64,000 nucleotides of DNA from Thermovenabulum sp049723235 (GTDB lineage Bacteria; Bacillota; Thermosediminibacteria; Thermosediminibacterales; Thermosediminibacteraceae). Made by a program: the position numbers and the translations under genes. Positions within the stretch are counted from its first letter, which is position 1, and each line of letters starts with the position of its first letter. The notes beneath the pieces were generated by a model. The model was not told the DNA's origin. It saw only the letters and a list, made by a program, of their open reading frames with translations, and made no database searches. Positions 17,296 through 25,229 of the stretch are shown piece by piece. The stretch covers positions 124,001 to 188,000 of the forward strand of contig NZ_JBNARB010000001.1 in NCBI RefSeq assembly GCF_049723235.1, read 5' to 3'.

Positions 17296-18250
17296 GCCAA
17301 ATAACCGTATCAAATACTGTTTGCTTTATGGGTCTTGTATAATACCCCAATTCTTTTTTTGCCTTTTCACAGCTGAAGTTGCAATTAGTTCTTAATGTAT
17401 AAATGGAATAAGAAGTAAAAGTAGGTTTTTCTTTTGATATACTGTAATAAATGTCTGCAAAATAAGAAAAAAATAATGCCGTATTGATATTGATGGTGTA
17501 CTTCGGCTTTTTGATACCTGTAAATTCTTCCAGATAGGAAAAAAGCTGCTCGATTGTAATGGTCTCTCCTGAAAGGATGTAGTTTTCTCCTCTTTTCCCT
17601 TTTTCCCATGCTAAGATTATCCCTTGAGCTACATCCCTTACATCGACGAAATTGTAAGCACCCTTTATTGAAAATTTCTGTTTATTATTTATATAATCAA
17701 TTATAACTTTGTTAATAAAGGATATTTTATAATCATAAGGGCCGATAACGCCGGAAGGATGGACTATTACCGGTTCCAAGCCGTAATCTTGAGATTTAAA
17801 TACCAGGTTTGTAGCAATAGCTTTAGATTTTGCATAATCACCGATTACATTGTTTGGATTAAAATCCTTGCTTTCTTTTATAATAATACCTGCGGGTTCT
17901 TCTTTTAAAGCATGAACCGAGCTGACATATATTAAATCTTTGATGCCATTTTTTATACATGCTTTTATCACATTTTCCGTTCCTTTAACATTGATATCGT
18001 AAACCTTCTTATCCCTTTTAAATATAGAAATGCGGCTTGCGAGGTGAAATACGGCAGAGCCGTTTTTAAAGCAGGATGTAATTTTTTCCTCATCGCGCAC
18101 ATCTGCAAATTCGATTTGGACATCCAATTCTTTTATAGGTGTTAAATCTTCAAAAGGCGGCACTATTATTCTTATTTCATGTCCTTTTTCCAGTAATTTT
18201 TTAACCAAAACGTTTCCAATATGCCCCGTTCCTCCTGTAACTATAATCAA
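17273..18250 (-). CDS. NAD-dependent epimerase/dehydratase (extended SDR)
   Basis: 325 residues. The Rossmann motif TGGTGHIGNVLVKKLLEKGH is at the N-terminus, with VFHLASRIS, the catalytic Ser in YVSSVHAL and the YxxxK pair in YAKSK. It resembles the dihydroflavonol-4-reductase/HpnA-type group of extended SDRs. The substrate is unknown. It is convergent with the secreted-protein genes and overlaps the last of them. The upstream side faces a long non-coding stretch. Confidence 0.85.
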   Translation of the reverse strand: MIIVTGGTGHIGNVLVKKLLEKGHEIRIIVPPFEDLTPIKELDVQIEFADVRDEEKITSCFKNGSAVFHLASRISIFKRDKKVYDINVKGTENVIKACIKNGIKDLIYVSSVHALKEEPAGIIIKESKDFNPNNVIGDYAKSKAIATNLVFKSQDYGLEPVIVHPSGVIGPYDYKISFINKVIIDYINNKQKFSIKGAYNFVDVRDVAQGIILAWEKGKRGENYILSGETITIEQLFSYLEEFTGIKKPKYTININTALFFSYFADIYYSISKEKPTFTSYSIYTLRTNCNFSCEKAKKELGYYTRPIKQTVFDTVIWLKEYYGK

Positions 18251-18738
18251 AATAACCCTCCCACCAATAATATTAGTCTATGGGGAGATAATTTTTTAAT
18301 TACCTTTTCTTTTTTGCCTATTTAAATTATATAATTTTAATCATTTTTTTAATAGAAGTTCATAAGCAAACTTAATAAAAAATTTGCGTAGTCGGAGAAA
18401 CTCATGCAATATTTTTAACTTTATTTAAATTTAAAAGGTGAATATTAAAAAATAGTTGTTTATATTTTTTTAACTTATTCCCTGCCTTTCATACACGCCC
18501 TTACCTGGCGGGGACTTCCCGACAGGGAAAGTTAAAAGTAATTATCGGGGTAAATAATTTCTCATTCCACGGAAAGGGGCATCATAAGGCACGGTTCCCC
18601 TCCATTTATCCCTCCCCGCGCCCCTTGCCTTTGCCCTGCCGGGACCTTATTTTGCAGCCAAGCCGTAAGGCGGCGCACGACAGGGACGGAGTTGGGATTG
18701 CCAAGCAATGAAAGGAGGTGAAAACAAAGAAGCCGGTG

Positions 18739-18768
18739 TTGTCCGGCTCTGAAAAACTGTGGTATAAT
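18739..18768 (+). promoter_or_regulatory. Candidate plus-strand promoter of a small transcript
   Basis: TTGTCC, 18-base spacer, TATAAT with an upstream TG (TGGTATAAT), which gives an extended -10. It would start a transcript near 18775. Confidence 0.5.
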
Positions 18769-18774
18769 TAAAAT

Positions 18775-18890
18775 TGTTAAGGCAAGTGGCAAATACCTCA
18801 TTGAAATAAAAATAATCATAAAAAAGAAAGTAGCTTAGAGAAAGCTACTATACCCTAACTGACTCGCTAGTATTTTCTACACTTGCCTCA
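18775..18890 (+). ncRNA. Candidate structured small RNA, plus strand
   Basis: Downstream of the plus promoter, AGGCAAGTG (18780-18788) can pair with CACTTGCCT (18880-18888) and close a ~109-base domain. That domain contains an inner hairpin AGTAGCTT/AAGCTACT (18829-18849). A short frame through the first part ends KYLIEIKIIIKKKVA but has no proper start codon or ribosome binding site. It could be a degenerate type I toxin message or a non-coding RNA. Confidence 0.35.
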
Positions 18891-18900
18891 TCGGCACCTC
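18820..18900 (-). ncRNA. Candidate antisense small RNA, minus strand
   Basis: On the minus strand TTGATA (18931-18936), an 18-base spacer and TATAAT (18907-18912) form a good promoter. About 60-80 bases downstream, AGTAGCTT/AAGCTACT with the T-rich tail TTTCTTTTTT forms an intrinsic terminator. The predicted ~80-nt RNA is fully antisense to the plus-strand transcript above. Confidence 0.45.
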
Positions 18901-19150
18901 ACTTATATTATACCTCTTTTAATTCGTATTTATCAAATAGTTTTTTAAAAGACTATCGTTAGGTACGGTTCGTGGAAAGATGTCTTTCCGCCTAGTTTCC
19001 GCCCAAGAATATATTAAGTTATTATTTGTAGGATGACTATTTTATAACGGAAATAAATAAAGGAGCAAATCAATCAGGAAATTTCAATCAGGTAATTAAT
19101 ATTTATGCCTACAATTGCTAATAACAATTGTGGATTTAAACACATATGGT

Positions 19151-19163
19151 TCGCCTCCACCAA
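19151..19163 (+). repeat. attR-like copy of the ssrA 3' end
   Basis: TCGCCTCCACCAA is identical to the last 12 bases of ssrA plus one (12445-12457) and followed within 25 bases by an intrinsic terminator. That is what the displaced original ssrA 3' flank would look like. No integrase gene is visible between the copies. Confidence 0.5.
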
Positions 19164-19186
19164 ATGTAAACTAAAATTTTGATACA

Positions 19187-19225
19187 AAAAAACCCGCTGA
19201 TTTCAGTGGGTTTTAGTGTTTTTTG
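19187..19225 (+). terminator. Intrinsic terminator after the ssrA-end repeat
   Basis: ACCCGCTGA/TCAGTGGGT arms with a short loop, flanking A-run and downstream T-rich tract. No gene ends just before it; it may be the ancestral ssrA terminator. Confidence 0.75.
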
Positions 19226-19288
19226 GTAAAAATAAAGTGAAATTTATTGCGTTTTTGATGCTAATTATATTAAATTATTTGACTTTGA

Positions 19289-19344
19289 TGCACACCCCTT
19301 TCAATTTTTAATGAGGGGTGTGCATTTTTAGTTAGGGGTGTGCA
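19289..19344. repeat. Cluster of three 11-bp repeats, one inverted and two direct
   Basis: TGCACACCCCT at 19289-19299 and its reverse complement AGGGGTGTGCA at 19314-19324 and again at 19334-19344. The first pair can form a hairpin, and so can the first and third copies. The role is unknown; it may be a protein-binding array or alternative RNA hairpins. Confidence 0.7.
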
Positions 19345-19383
19345 CTTTTTGGCGGAAATAAGTGGAGTGGGTTGATATAACGC

Positions 19384-19665
19384 TTATGAAACAAGGCTTT
19401 TATGTTTTAGGGTTGGAACTACAACATGAATTACCAAATCTGCACTAAAATGAGATACCATCGCTATTTCTAAGCTGTACTGCCAAAATAAATATCCGAA
19501 TAATATTCCAGCTATAGCATTCAAGATAATTGTCCTCAATATCACAATAGTATTCAAGCCAAAAAGATTTTTAGCTGGGGGGAGATGGCCAGCTGAAATA
19601 AAATTGCAGTAAATATATTGGCTATCCAAAATGAGAATGGACCGCTAACATACATGTACTATGCA
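19384..19665 (-). pseudogene. Frameshifted C-terminal remnant of a CPBP intramembrane protease
   Basis: The minus strand encodes FWIANIFTAILF, then shifts frame near 19590 into GHLPPAKNLFGL and on to LFWQYSLEIAMVSHFSADLV. The second and third segments match the conserved histidine/Glu motifs of CPBP (CAAX protease/bacteriocin-processing) membrane proteins. The N-terminal half is missing and a stop lies upstream. No other CPBP gene is nearby. Confidence 0.75.
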
Positions 19666-19719
19666 TAAGATAAGTATATGGGCTGTTTCAACCGGTAATG
19701 AAGGGCAATATATCGTGGT

Positions 19720-19748
19720 TTGAAATTTAAGACTTACGTTATTATAAT
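19720..19748 (+). promoter_or_regulatory. Promoter of the LUD protein gene
   Basis: TTGAAA, 17-base spacer, TATAAT, placed about 50 bases before the start codon. Confidence 0.6.
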
Positions 19749-19799
19749 GTTGTTATTGACGCACATAATACTAAGTAAGATAAATGGAGGAAAGCAACG

Positions 19800-20402
19800 A
19801 TGGATTATGAAAAAATGATTCAGACATTACAAAAGAAGGGCTATAAAGTTTCGTTCTTTGAGTCGTCACCTGCCGCAATTGAGTATATTGTAGAGAATGT
19901 GCGAGGAGTTACGGTTGGGTTCGGAGATTCTGTAACGCTCTCATCTTTAAAGCTCGCAGAATATCTTCAAGAACATAATTCTATAGTGGATCCAAGTAAA
20001 TGTGCAGAAGTTAAATTTTATAATGTTGCAAAAGAAGCACTTTTAACGGAAGTTTTTTTTACATCAGTAAACGGAGCGGCAGAAACTGGTGAACTAATAA
20101 ATATTGACGGCTCTGGCAATAGAATTGCTGGGTCATTATTTGGACATAAAAAGGTTTTCTTTGTTTTTGGAACAAACAAGATTGAACCTACACTTGAGAA
20201 AGCTATATGGCGGGCTCGTAATATAGCAGCGCCACAAAATGCAAAGCGTCTTGGTTTAAAGACTCCTTGTGCGGTCAAAGGGGACAAATGTTATAACTGT
20301 TCAAGTCCTGATCGGATTTGTAATACTCTTAATATTTATCTTAGGAAGATGGACGGTGTTGAAGCAGAAATAATTATGATAAACGAAAAACTAGGACTAT
20401 AA
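19800..20402 (+). CDS. LUD domain protein (lactate-utilisation-like)
   Basis: 200 residues of the LUD fold (formerly DUF162), related to LutC. Visible features are VTVGFGDSVTLSSLKL (substrate/nucleotide loop), FFTSVNGAAETGELINIDGS, which matches the family's conserved 'AxTGTLV...g' strand, and KVFFVFGTNK. A cysteine group CAVKGDKCYNCSSPDRIC near residues 160-177 could bind metal. It is a single-domain version, not fused to LutB-type ferredoxin domains. GGAGG precedes the ATG. It stands alone, with its own promoter and downstream terminators. Confidence 0.85.
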   Translation: MDYEKMIQTLQKKGYKVSFFESSPAAIEYIVENVRGVTVGFGDSVTLSSLKLAEYLQEHNSIVDPSKCAEVKFYNVAKEALLTEVFFTSVNGAAETGELINIDGSGNRIAGSLFGHKKVFFVFGTNKIEPTLEKAIWRARNIAAPQNAKRLGLKTPCAVKGDKCYNCSSPDRICNTLNIYLRKMDGVEAEIIMINEKLGL

Positions 20403-20606
20403 ATTAGTGTGCATCATTCAGATTTCAAGATAATCCGAATCAGGTGATTTAGTTTATCTTGCATTTATTCAACAAAGGTTAGGTACATATACATGTATAA
20501 GAAACAATTAAAATCATCCACATAACTTCATGGTGTTTTAAAAAGAAATTAGCTAAGTAAGTTCGTAAAAAAATCCCCAGAAGATAAAAGGTATTAGTAT
20601 AATAAA

Positions 20607-20630
20607 CAAGTAGAAACTACTTTTTTTTTT
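20607..20630 (+). terminator. Intrinsic terminator
   Basis: AAGTAG/CTACTT arms, three-base loop, then a run of about ten T. Probably the end of the LUD transcript. Confidence 0.65.
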
Positions 20631-20681
20631 GTTTTTCGTGTTTAATTATAACCCAATATTGCAAAAATATTGCAAAGATTT

Positions 20682-20709
20682 TTCCCCAGGCACCATTGGG
20701 GAATTTTTT
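20682..20709 (+). terminator. Intrinsic terminator
   Basis: TTCCCCA/TGGGGAA arms with an eight-base loop, then six T. Confidence 0.75.
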
Positions 20710-20895
20710 ATGTTAACTTAACTGTTTTATGAGAGACTGTCTCATCCTGTAGCTTTGTACACCAAATATTAACAAGTTAAAATAAATATTTCATATTTTT
20801 TAGTCATAAAATTTTAAACTAAAAAATATGTGAAGAAAATTTTCCGTAAAAAGCATTAAAAAAACAAAAATAAAAGAAAATTTTCCAAAAAACTA

Positions 20896-20946
20896 TTGAC
20901 GATGTAACTTATGTGAAGTATAATAAAATCAAACAGGAAATGTTTG
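20896..20946 (+). promoter_or_regulatory. Promoter and operator-like palindrome of the ygc-like cluster
   Basis: TTGACG, 17-base spacer, TATAAT (20919-20924), close to consensus. Directly downstream, at the expected start of transcription, is the inverted repeat CAAACA-GGAAA-TGTTTG (20930-20946), a plausible repressor site. The first gene starts 370 bases further on. The cluster carries its own RpiR-type regulator at 30966-31709; that this protein binds here is inference. Confidence 0.55.
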
Positions 20947-21087
20947 AAATTTTTTTTACATAAAATTTACAATAAAGTTAAACTTAATGTAAATAATTGG
21001 ATAAAGTGGTATCAGAAACTTCGAAATATTTAAAATTTAATAAATATACATAATTGCATTTTAGGTAGAAAATTTTAATAGCTCATT

Positions 21088-21265
21088 ATAAAGGCCTCAA
21101 CTTATAATTTAAAGTACGGGCTTTAACCGTAGTTAACCACAAGCTGTTTCTTAAAAGAGAAATACAATATTTAGACATGCGGTTATGAGTGCCCTGAAGC
21201 AATCCAGAAGCCTTTACATGAGCATCTAAACCAGTATAAGCACAAAAGGCCGGATGTTGGGTAAA
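21088..21265 (-). pseudogene. Remnant of an IS110-family transposase
   Basis: The minus strand encodes HPAFCAYTGLDAHVKASG, then LLQGTHNRMSK and LLRNSLWLTTV. These correspond to the C-terminal 'YAGLDP...SG...G...iSKrG...LRraL' block of IS110/IS1111-type transposases. The N-terminal catalytic half and the C-terminal end are lost, and a stop follows after TLNYKLRPL. The fragment lies between the promoter and the first gene of the ygc-like cluster. Confidence 0.8.
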
Positions 21266-21319
21266 AAGATAAAAAAATTTGTTAGTATAAGGCTTAACAT
21301 ATTGTGCAAGGAGGTAATA

Positions 21320-22804
21320 ATGGTGGAAAGAGAGGACTTATTGCAAGATTTAAAAAACATTTTAAATGAAGAGCAAATTAATATCAACTATGATGACCTG
21401 TATGAAGCCTCTGCAGACCGATACAAGAAATATGCCAAAGCAAAAAGGGAACTTGATGTCCCGATACCTGTTGCAATAGTGTATCCTAAGTCAAATGAAG
21501 AAGTAGCAAAAATTTTGAAGTATTGCAATGAAAAAAGGATAAATGTAATACCGAGGAGCGGTAATACTTCAACCGAAGGCGGTTTGGAAAACTGGAAAGA
21601 AATATCAGTAGTGATTGACGCAAAATACCTTAATAAGATTATAAAAATAGATGAATATAATATGCAGGCAACTGTACAGGCTGGTGTAATTTTACAAGAT
21701 TTAGAAGACGAATTGAGAAAAAGGGGTTACACAACAGGGCATTCACCCCAGTCTAAACCGATTGCCAAATACGGTGGTCTGGTAGCTACGAGAAGCATTG
21801 GACAGTTTTCGACACTATATGGCGGAATAGAAGATATGGTGGTAGGGTTGGAATGCGTATTTCCAGATGGACATATTGCCAGGATAAAAAATGTTCCAAG
21901 AAGGTCCGGAGGACCAGATATCAGGCATATTGTTATAGGTAATGAAGGTACATTATGTTATATTACAGAAGTTACCGTAAAAATATACAAGTATTTTCCT
22001 GAAAACAATAAATTCTATGGTTATTTGATAGATAATGTGGAGACAGGAATTCGGATTTTAAGGGAAATTGTTGTTAACGGTTATCGTCCTTCTGTGACCC
22101 GTGTTTATTCTGAAGAAGATGCAGCACAGCACTTCTCACATTTTCATAAAGGGAAATGCGTTCTTATTTTGATGGCTGAAGGAAACAAGGCAATAGTTGA
22201 GGCTACATGCAAGGGCATAGAAGAGGCTGTTGAAAAGTATAAAGATGGAATAATAGAAAGAGTAGATGACAAATTGATAGAAGATTGGTTTAATCACTTG
22301 TGTTGGACGCAGAAAGATGTGGACGATGAAATAAAATGCATGATTGATAATGATAGGCACGCCGGGTTTACGACTGAGGTATCTGCTGATTGGGAAACAC
22401 TTCCTAAGCTTTACTATAATGTTATAAATAGGGTAAGAAAAGAATTTCCAAGAGCTAATGATTTGACTTTATTGGGAGGACATGTGTCCCATTGTTATAT
22501 TAATGGTGCAAACTTCTATTTTGTATACAATTATGATATAAACTGTGCTCCTGAAGATGAATTAAGGGTCTACCATCACCCCATTCATAAAATTATTGTG
22601 GAAGAAACTTTGAAAATGGGAGGGTCAATGTGCCACCATCATGGTATAGGAAAGTATCGTACAGAGTGGGTTCGCGAGGAGCATGGTTCTGCCTATTATA
22701 TGCTTGAAAAATTAAAGGAGGCTTTTGACCCCAATGGTATTATGAATTACGGATCAATTTATCCTCAAGAGGAAAGCATCAAAAAATATATATATAGATT
22801 GTAA
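21320..22804 (+). CDS. FAD-binding oxidoreductase, alkyl-DHAP synthase/YgcU type
   Basis: 495 residues. The N-terminal PCMH FAD-binding domain has PIPVAIVYPKSNEEVAKILKYC, INVIPRSGNTSTEGG and GGLVATRSIGQFSTLYGGIED. The C-terminal cap has CHHHGIGKYR near residue 450, the histidine-rich motif shared by alkyl-dihydroxyacetone-phosphate synthases and E. coli YgcU. It probably oxidises a hydroxyl substrate and passes electrons to the EtfBA pair encoded downstream (inference). The start is the ATG at 21320, because AAGGAGGT lies just before it; an in-frame ATG at 21254 lacks one. It heads the catabolic cluster. Confidence 0.85.
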   Translation: MVEREDLLQDLKNILNEEQININYDDLYEASADRYKKYAKAKRELDVPIPVAIVYPKSNEEVAKILKYCNEKRINVIPRSGNTSTEGGLENWKEISVVIDAKYLNKIIKIDEYNMQATVQAGVILQDLEDELRKRGYTTGHSPQSKPIAKYGGLVATRSIGQFSTLYGGIEDMVVGLECVFPDGHIARIKNVPRRSGGPDIRHIVIGNEGTLCYITEVTVKIYKYFPENNKFYGYLIDNVETGIRILREIVVNGYRPSVTRVYSEEDAAQHFSHFHKGKCVLILMAEGNKAIVEATCKGIEEAVEKYKDGIIERVDDKLIEDWFNHLCWTQKDVDDEIKCMIDNDRHAGFTTEVSADWETLPKLYYNVINRVRKEFPRANDLTLLGGHVSHCYINGANFYFVYNYDINCAPEDELRVYHHPIHKIIVEETLKMGGSMCHHHGIGKYRTEWVREEHGSAYYMLEKLKEAFDPNGIMNYGSIYPQEESIKKYIYRL

Positions 22805-22813
22805 AGATTATTT

Positions 22814-22851
22814 GCTACAAGCTTTCACAATATTGAGTGAAAGCTTGTAGC
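22814..22851 (+). repeat. Intergenic hairpin 1 of the ygc-like cluster
   Basis: Perfect 15-bp arms GCTACAAGCTTTCAC and GTGAAAGCTTGTAGC with an eight-base loop. No T-run follows, so it is not a standard terminator. Confidence 0.85.
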
Positions 22852-23092
22852 AGGGTTAATATATGTGTGCTATGAAATATGTACTTTTATACCCTGAAAA
22901 GAAAGAGTACATCCCTATTGTAAGCATCTGGAGGCATTAAATTATTGTTGCATAACCGATATAGCAAAGAATGAGCCAATGGCCCTCTCTTTTACTAAAA
23001 AAAATTTTAGTTTCATTGTTACTTTGTTATTAGAGTTTATTAATTTATTTTTTTAATTTAATATAACAAAATTTTTAGAAAGGAGAGAATTT

Positions 23093-24337
23093 ATGAAAAA
23101 AGAAAATTTAAAACGGTATTTTCAGTTCTTGTTGGTGGTTTTAGCAGCGGGTTCAATTTATCCTTTAATCTACCTTCGAACGGCGTATCAGGAGACTATT
23201 TTAGAAGTTTTTGGTATTTCATTAGCTCAATTAAACACTATTTTCTCAGCATTAGGTTTTGCATATTTAGTTGGATATTTACCAAGCGGATTGTTAAGCG
23301 ACAAATTTTCAGCAAAGTGGTTATTGGTAATATCCCTTTTAGGTGTGGGTGCTGGTGGCTTATGGTTTGCTCAGATTCCCGATTACCAGAGTGTAGTTAT
23401 AATTTTTATTATTTGGGGTTTATTTTCAGTATTTACATTCTGGAGCTCTCACATGAAGTTGGTTAAACTTCTTGCGGAAGAAGGTGAAGAGGGGCGTTTC
23501 TTTGGAGTATTAGATGGTGGACGAGGTCTGGTAGAGGCAGTGTTAGCGGCTATTGCTATATTTATCTTTTCACAAATAATGAAAACAGGTGATAAGAGAG
23601 CTGCATTAATTGGAGTAATTTACATGTACACAATAGTTTTATTTGTGGTTGGATTGTTGGTTGCGATTTTTGTTAAACCGGAAAATAAAGCGAACACAGC
23701 AAACGAAAACAGGCAACCATTTAAACTGGTTGACGTTTTAGATGTGCTGAAGAATAAAAGGGTGTATTTACATGGGGCTATTATATTTATGTGCTATGCG
23801 GTGACCTGGGCGGTATATTATTTAGGTGGATTTCTTGAAACAAATATCGGTGTCGGACCTGTAGTAGTAGGTACTGTAATGACAATTGTTCTCTGGATGC
23901 GGCCTGTAGGAGGTACGGCTGCTGGATTCTTGGCTGATAAGTTTGGTAAACGAAATATAGTAAGGCTTGCCCTATTGGGAGCGTCTATATGTCTTATATT
24001 AATATCCATACTTCCTTCTGGATTAGTAAAGCCAGTATTTTACGTCCTAGTCATATTAACTGGATTATTCATATATTCGATTCGTGGTACTTACTGGTCG
24101 CTTATTGCAGACAGTAAAGTAGATAACAGAATAGTCGGTGTAGCAATAGGGTTAGTTTCATTGATTGGTTATTTACCGGATATAATATTACCTACTTTTA
24201 ATAGCTTCTTGTTTAGGGTGTTTGGGGATAATGCAGGCTATAATGCTTACTTTATATCCACTGCAATTATAGGTTTTATTGGAATAATACTTGTTACTAT
24301 ATTTGATAAAGTTGTAAAAAAAGAAGATTGCGCATAA
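23093..24337 (+). CDS. MFS transporter, YqcE/YihN type
   Basis: 414 residues with about 12 hydrophobic helices. The MFS loop signature GLLSDKFSAK lies between helices 2 and 3, and its internal repeat GFLADKFGKRN in the second half. It resembles the E. coli YqcE/YihN transporters that sit in sugar-acid or sulfosugar catabolic clusters. The substrate is unknown; it probably imports the compound oxidised by the neighbouring FAD enzyme (inference). AAAGGAGAG precedes the ATG. Hairpins lie on both sides of the gene. Confidence 0.87.
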   Translation: MKKENLKRYFQFLLVVLAAGSIYPLIYLRTAYQETILEVFGISLAQLNTIFSALGFAYLVGYLPSGLLSDKFSAKWLLVISLLGVGAGGLWFAQIPDYQSVVIIFIIWGLFSVFTFWSSHMKLVKLLAEEGEEGRFFGVLDGGRGLVEAVLAAIAIFIFSQIMKTGDKRAALIGVIYMYTIVLFVVGLLVAIFVKPENKANTANENRQPFKLVDVLDVLKNKRVYLHGAIIFMCYAVTWAVYYLGGFLETNIGVGPVVVGTVMTIVLWMRPVGGTAAGFLADKFGKRNIVRLALLGASICLILISILPSGLVKPVFYVLVILTGLFIYSIRGTYWSLIADSKVDNRIVGVAIGLVSLIGYLPDIILPTFNSFLFRVFGDNAGYNAYFISTAIIGFIGIILVTIFDKVVKKEDCA

Positions 24338-24357
24338 AAAGATCTTTTAATTTTAAA

Positions 24358-24398
24358 TACAGTGTGTAAGGTATATAATATATATCTTACACACTGTA
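24358..24398 (+). repeat. Intergenic hairpin 2 of the ygc-like cluster
   Basis: Arms TACAGTGTGTAAG and CTTACACACTGTA, extended inward by AT pairs to about 18 bp, with a short loop. No T-run follows. Confidence 0.85.
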
Positions 24399-24432
24399 AT
24401 AAATGTCATTGTAAAAATAAGGGTGAATCAAT

Positions 24433-25227
24433 ATGAAGATAGTTTGTTTGGTAAAATTTATTCCTGATGTGGAGAATTTTGCATATGATTATAAAAGAAA
24501 TACACTGATAAGAGAAAATGTGAGATTAATTATAAATCCTGATGATACCTGTGCATTAGCTTTGGCTCTTAAATTAAAAGAAAAAAATCCTGGTATATCT
24601 ATTGAAGTTGTAAGCATGGCACCTTTGAATGTAATTCCAATCATGGAAGATCTTATAAGAAGAAAAATAGATAGAGCGACTCTTATATCTGACAAGTTAT
24701 ATGCAGGTAGCGATACTTATGTAACAAGTATGATAATTGCAAGGTATCTTAAAAATACCCGGTTTGATTGTATTTTTACAGGGACGCGTTCCATAGATGG
24801 CGATACAGCCCATGTTCCGTCTCAAATTGCAGAAATACTCGGTATTAGCAATATAAATCATATAATTGATTTAGAAGATGATTCATTTAATAATGAAAGT
24901 GCAATTGTCAAGGTTGATTTTGAAAAAAGTATAGGAAGATATAAGATTAAATTGCCAGCGGTTTTGAGTTTTCAAAAAGTAAGCAAATATAAGCTTCCTT
25001 ATATAAAATACGAAGACCTGTATTTAGATGCGAAGGATAAAATTACTATAGTTACTAACAAAGATTTGGGTTTTGATGAAAGTGAAGTGGGGCTTAAAGG
25101 ATCATTAACTCGGGTTACAAAGACCTTTTTTAAGGAATTTGCAAAAAAGAAAAATATAATTGTAACTACAGACGATGATGGCATTGAGACAGTATATAAA
25201 TATTTAAGGCTTAAGGGGTTCGTGTAA
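24433..25227 (+). CDS. Electron transfer flavoprotein beta subunit (YgcR-like)
   Basis: 264 residues. EtfB signatures are visible at MKIVCLVKFIPDVE, NPDDTCALALALKLKE and FTGTRSIDGDTAHVPSQIAEILG. EtfB binds a nucleotide (AMP or, in bifurcating types, FAD) and pairs with EtfA to accept electrons from a flavin dehydrogenase. It is 2 bp from the next gene and surely co-translated. Which Etf group it belongs to (electron bifurcating or simple carrier) cannot be settled by eye. Partner in context: the FAD oxidoreductase at 21320. Confidence 0.9.
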   Translation: MKIVCLVKFIPDVENFAYDYKRNTLIRENVRLIINPDDTCALALALKLKEKNPGISIEVVSMAPLNVIPIMEDLIRRKIDRATLISDKLYAGSDTYVTSMIIARYLKNTRFDCIFTGTRSIDGDTAHVPSQIAEILGISNINHIIDLEDDSFNNESAIVKVDFEKSIGRYKIKLPAVLSFQKVSKYKLPYIKYEDLYLDAKDKITIVTNKDLGFDESEVGLKGSLTRVTKTFFKEFAKKKNIIVTTDDDGIETVYKYLRLKGFV

Positions 25228-25229
25228 AC

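Larger units (their letters stand above)
18251..19383. other. 1.1-kb non-coding stretch with small transcripts and repeats
   Basis: No convincing protein gene. From left to right it holds an A+T-rich segment to about 18480, then a conspicuously G+C-rich segment (18480-18720) unlike its surroundings. Next come two facing promoters with a short self-complementary region (18739-18936), the ssrA-end repeat (19151-19163) with a terminator, and a cluster of inverted and direct TGCACACCCC repeats (19289-19344). A minus-strand frame at 18562-18819 exists, but its composition follows the G+C-rich segment and it lacks a ribosome binding site. Confidence 0.6.
20403..21319. other. Long spacer before the ygc-like cluster
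   Basis: Contains two terminators (20607-20630 and 20682-20709), a near-consensus promoter with an inverted repeat (20896-20946) and an IS110-family transposase remnant on the minus strand (21088-21265). The rest is A+T-rich with nothing recognisable. Confidence 0.7.

Noticed and set aside
18562..18819. 85-codon minus-strand frame through the G+C-rich patch
   Set aside because: No ribosome binding site, abrupt composition change inside the frame and overlap with the small-RNA promoters; treated as non-coding.
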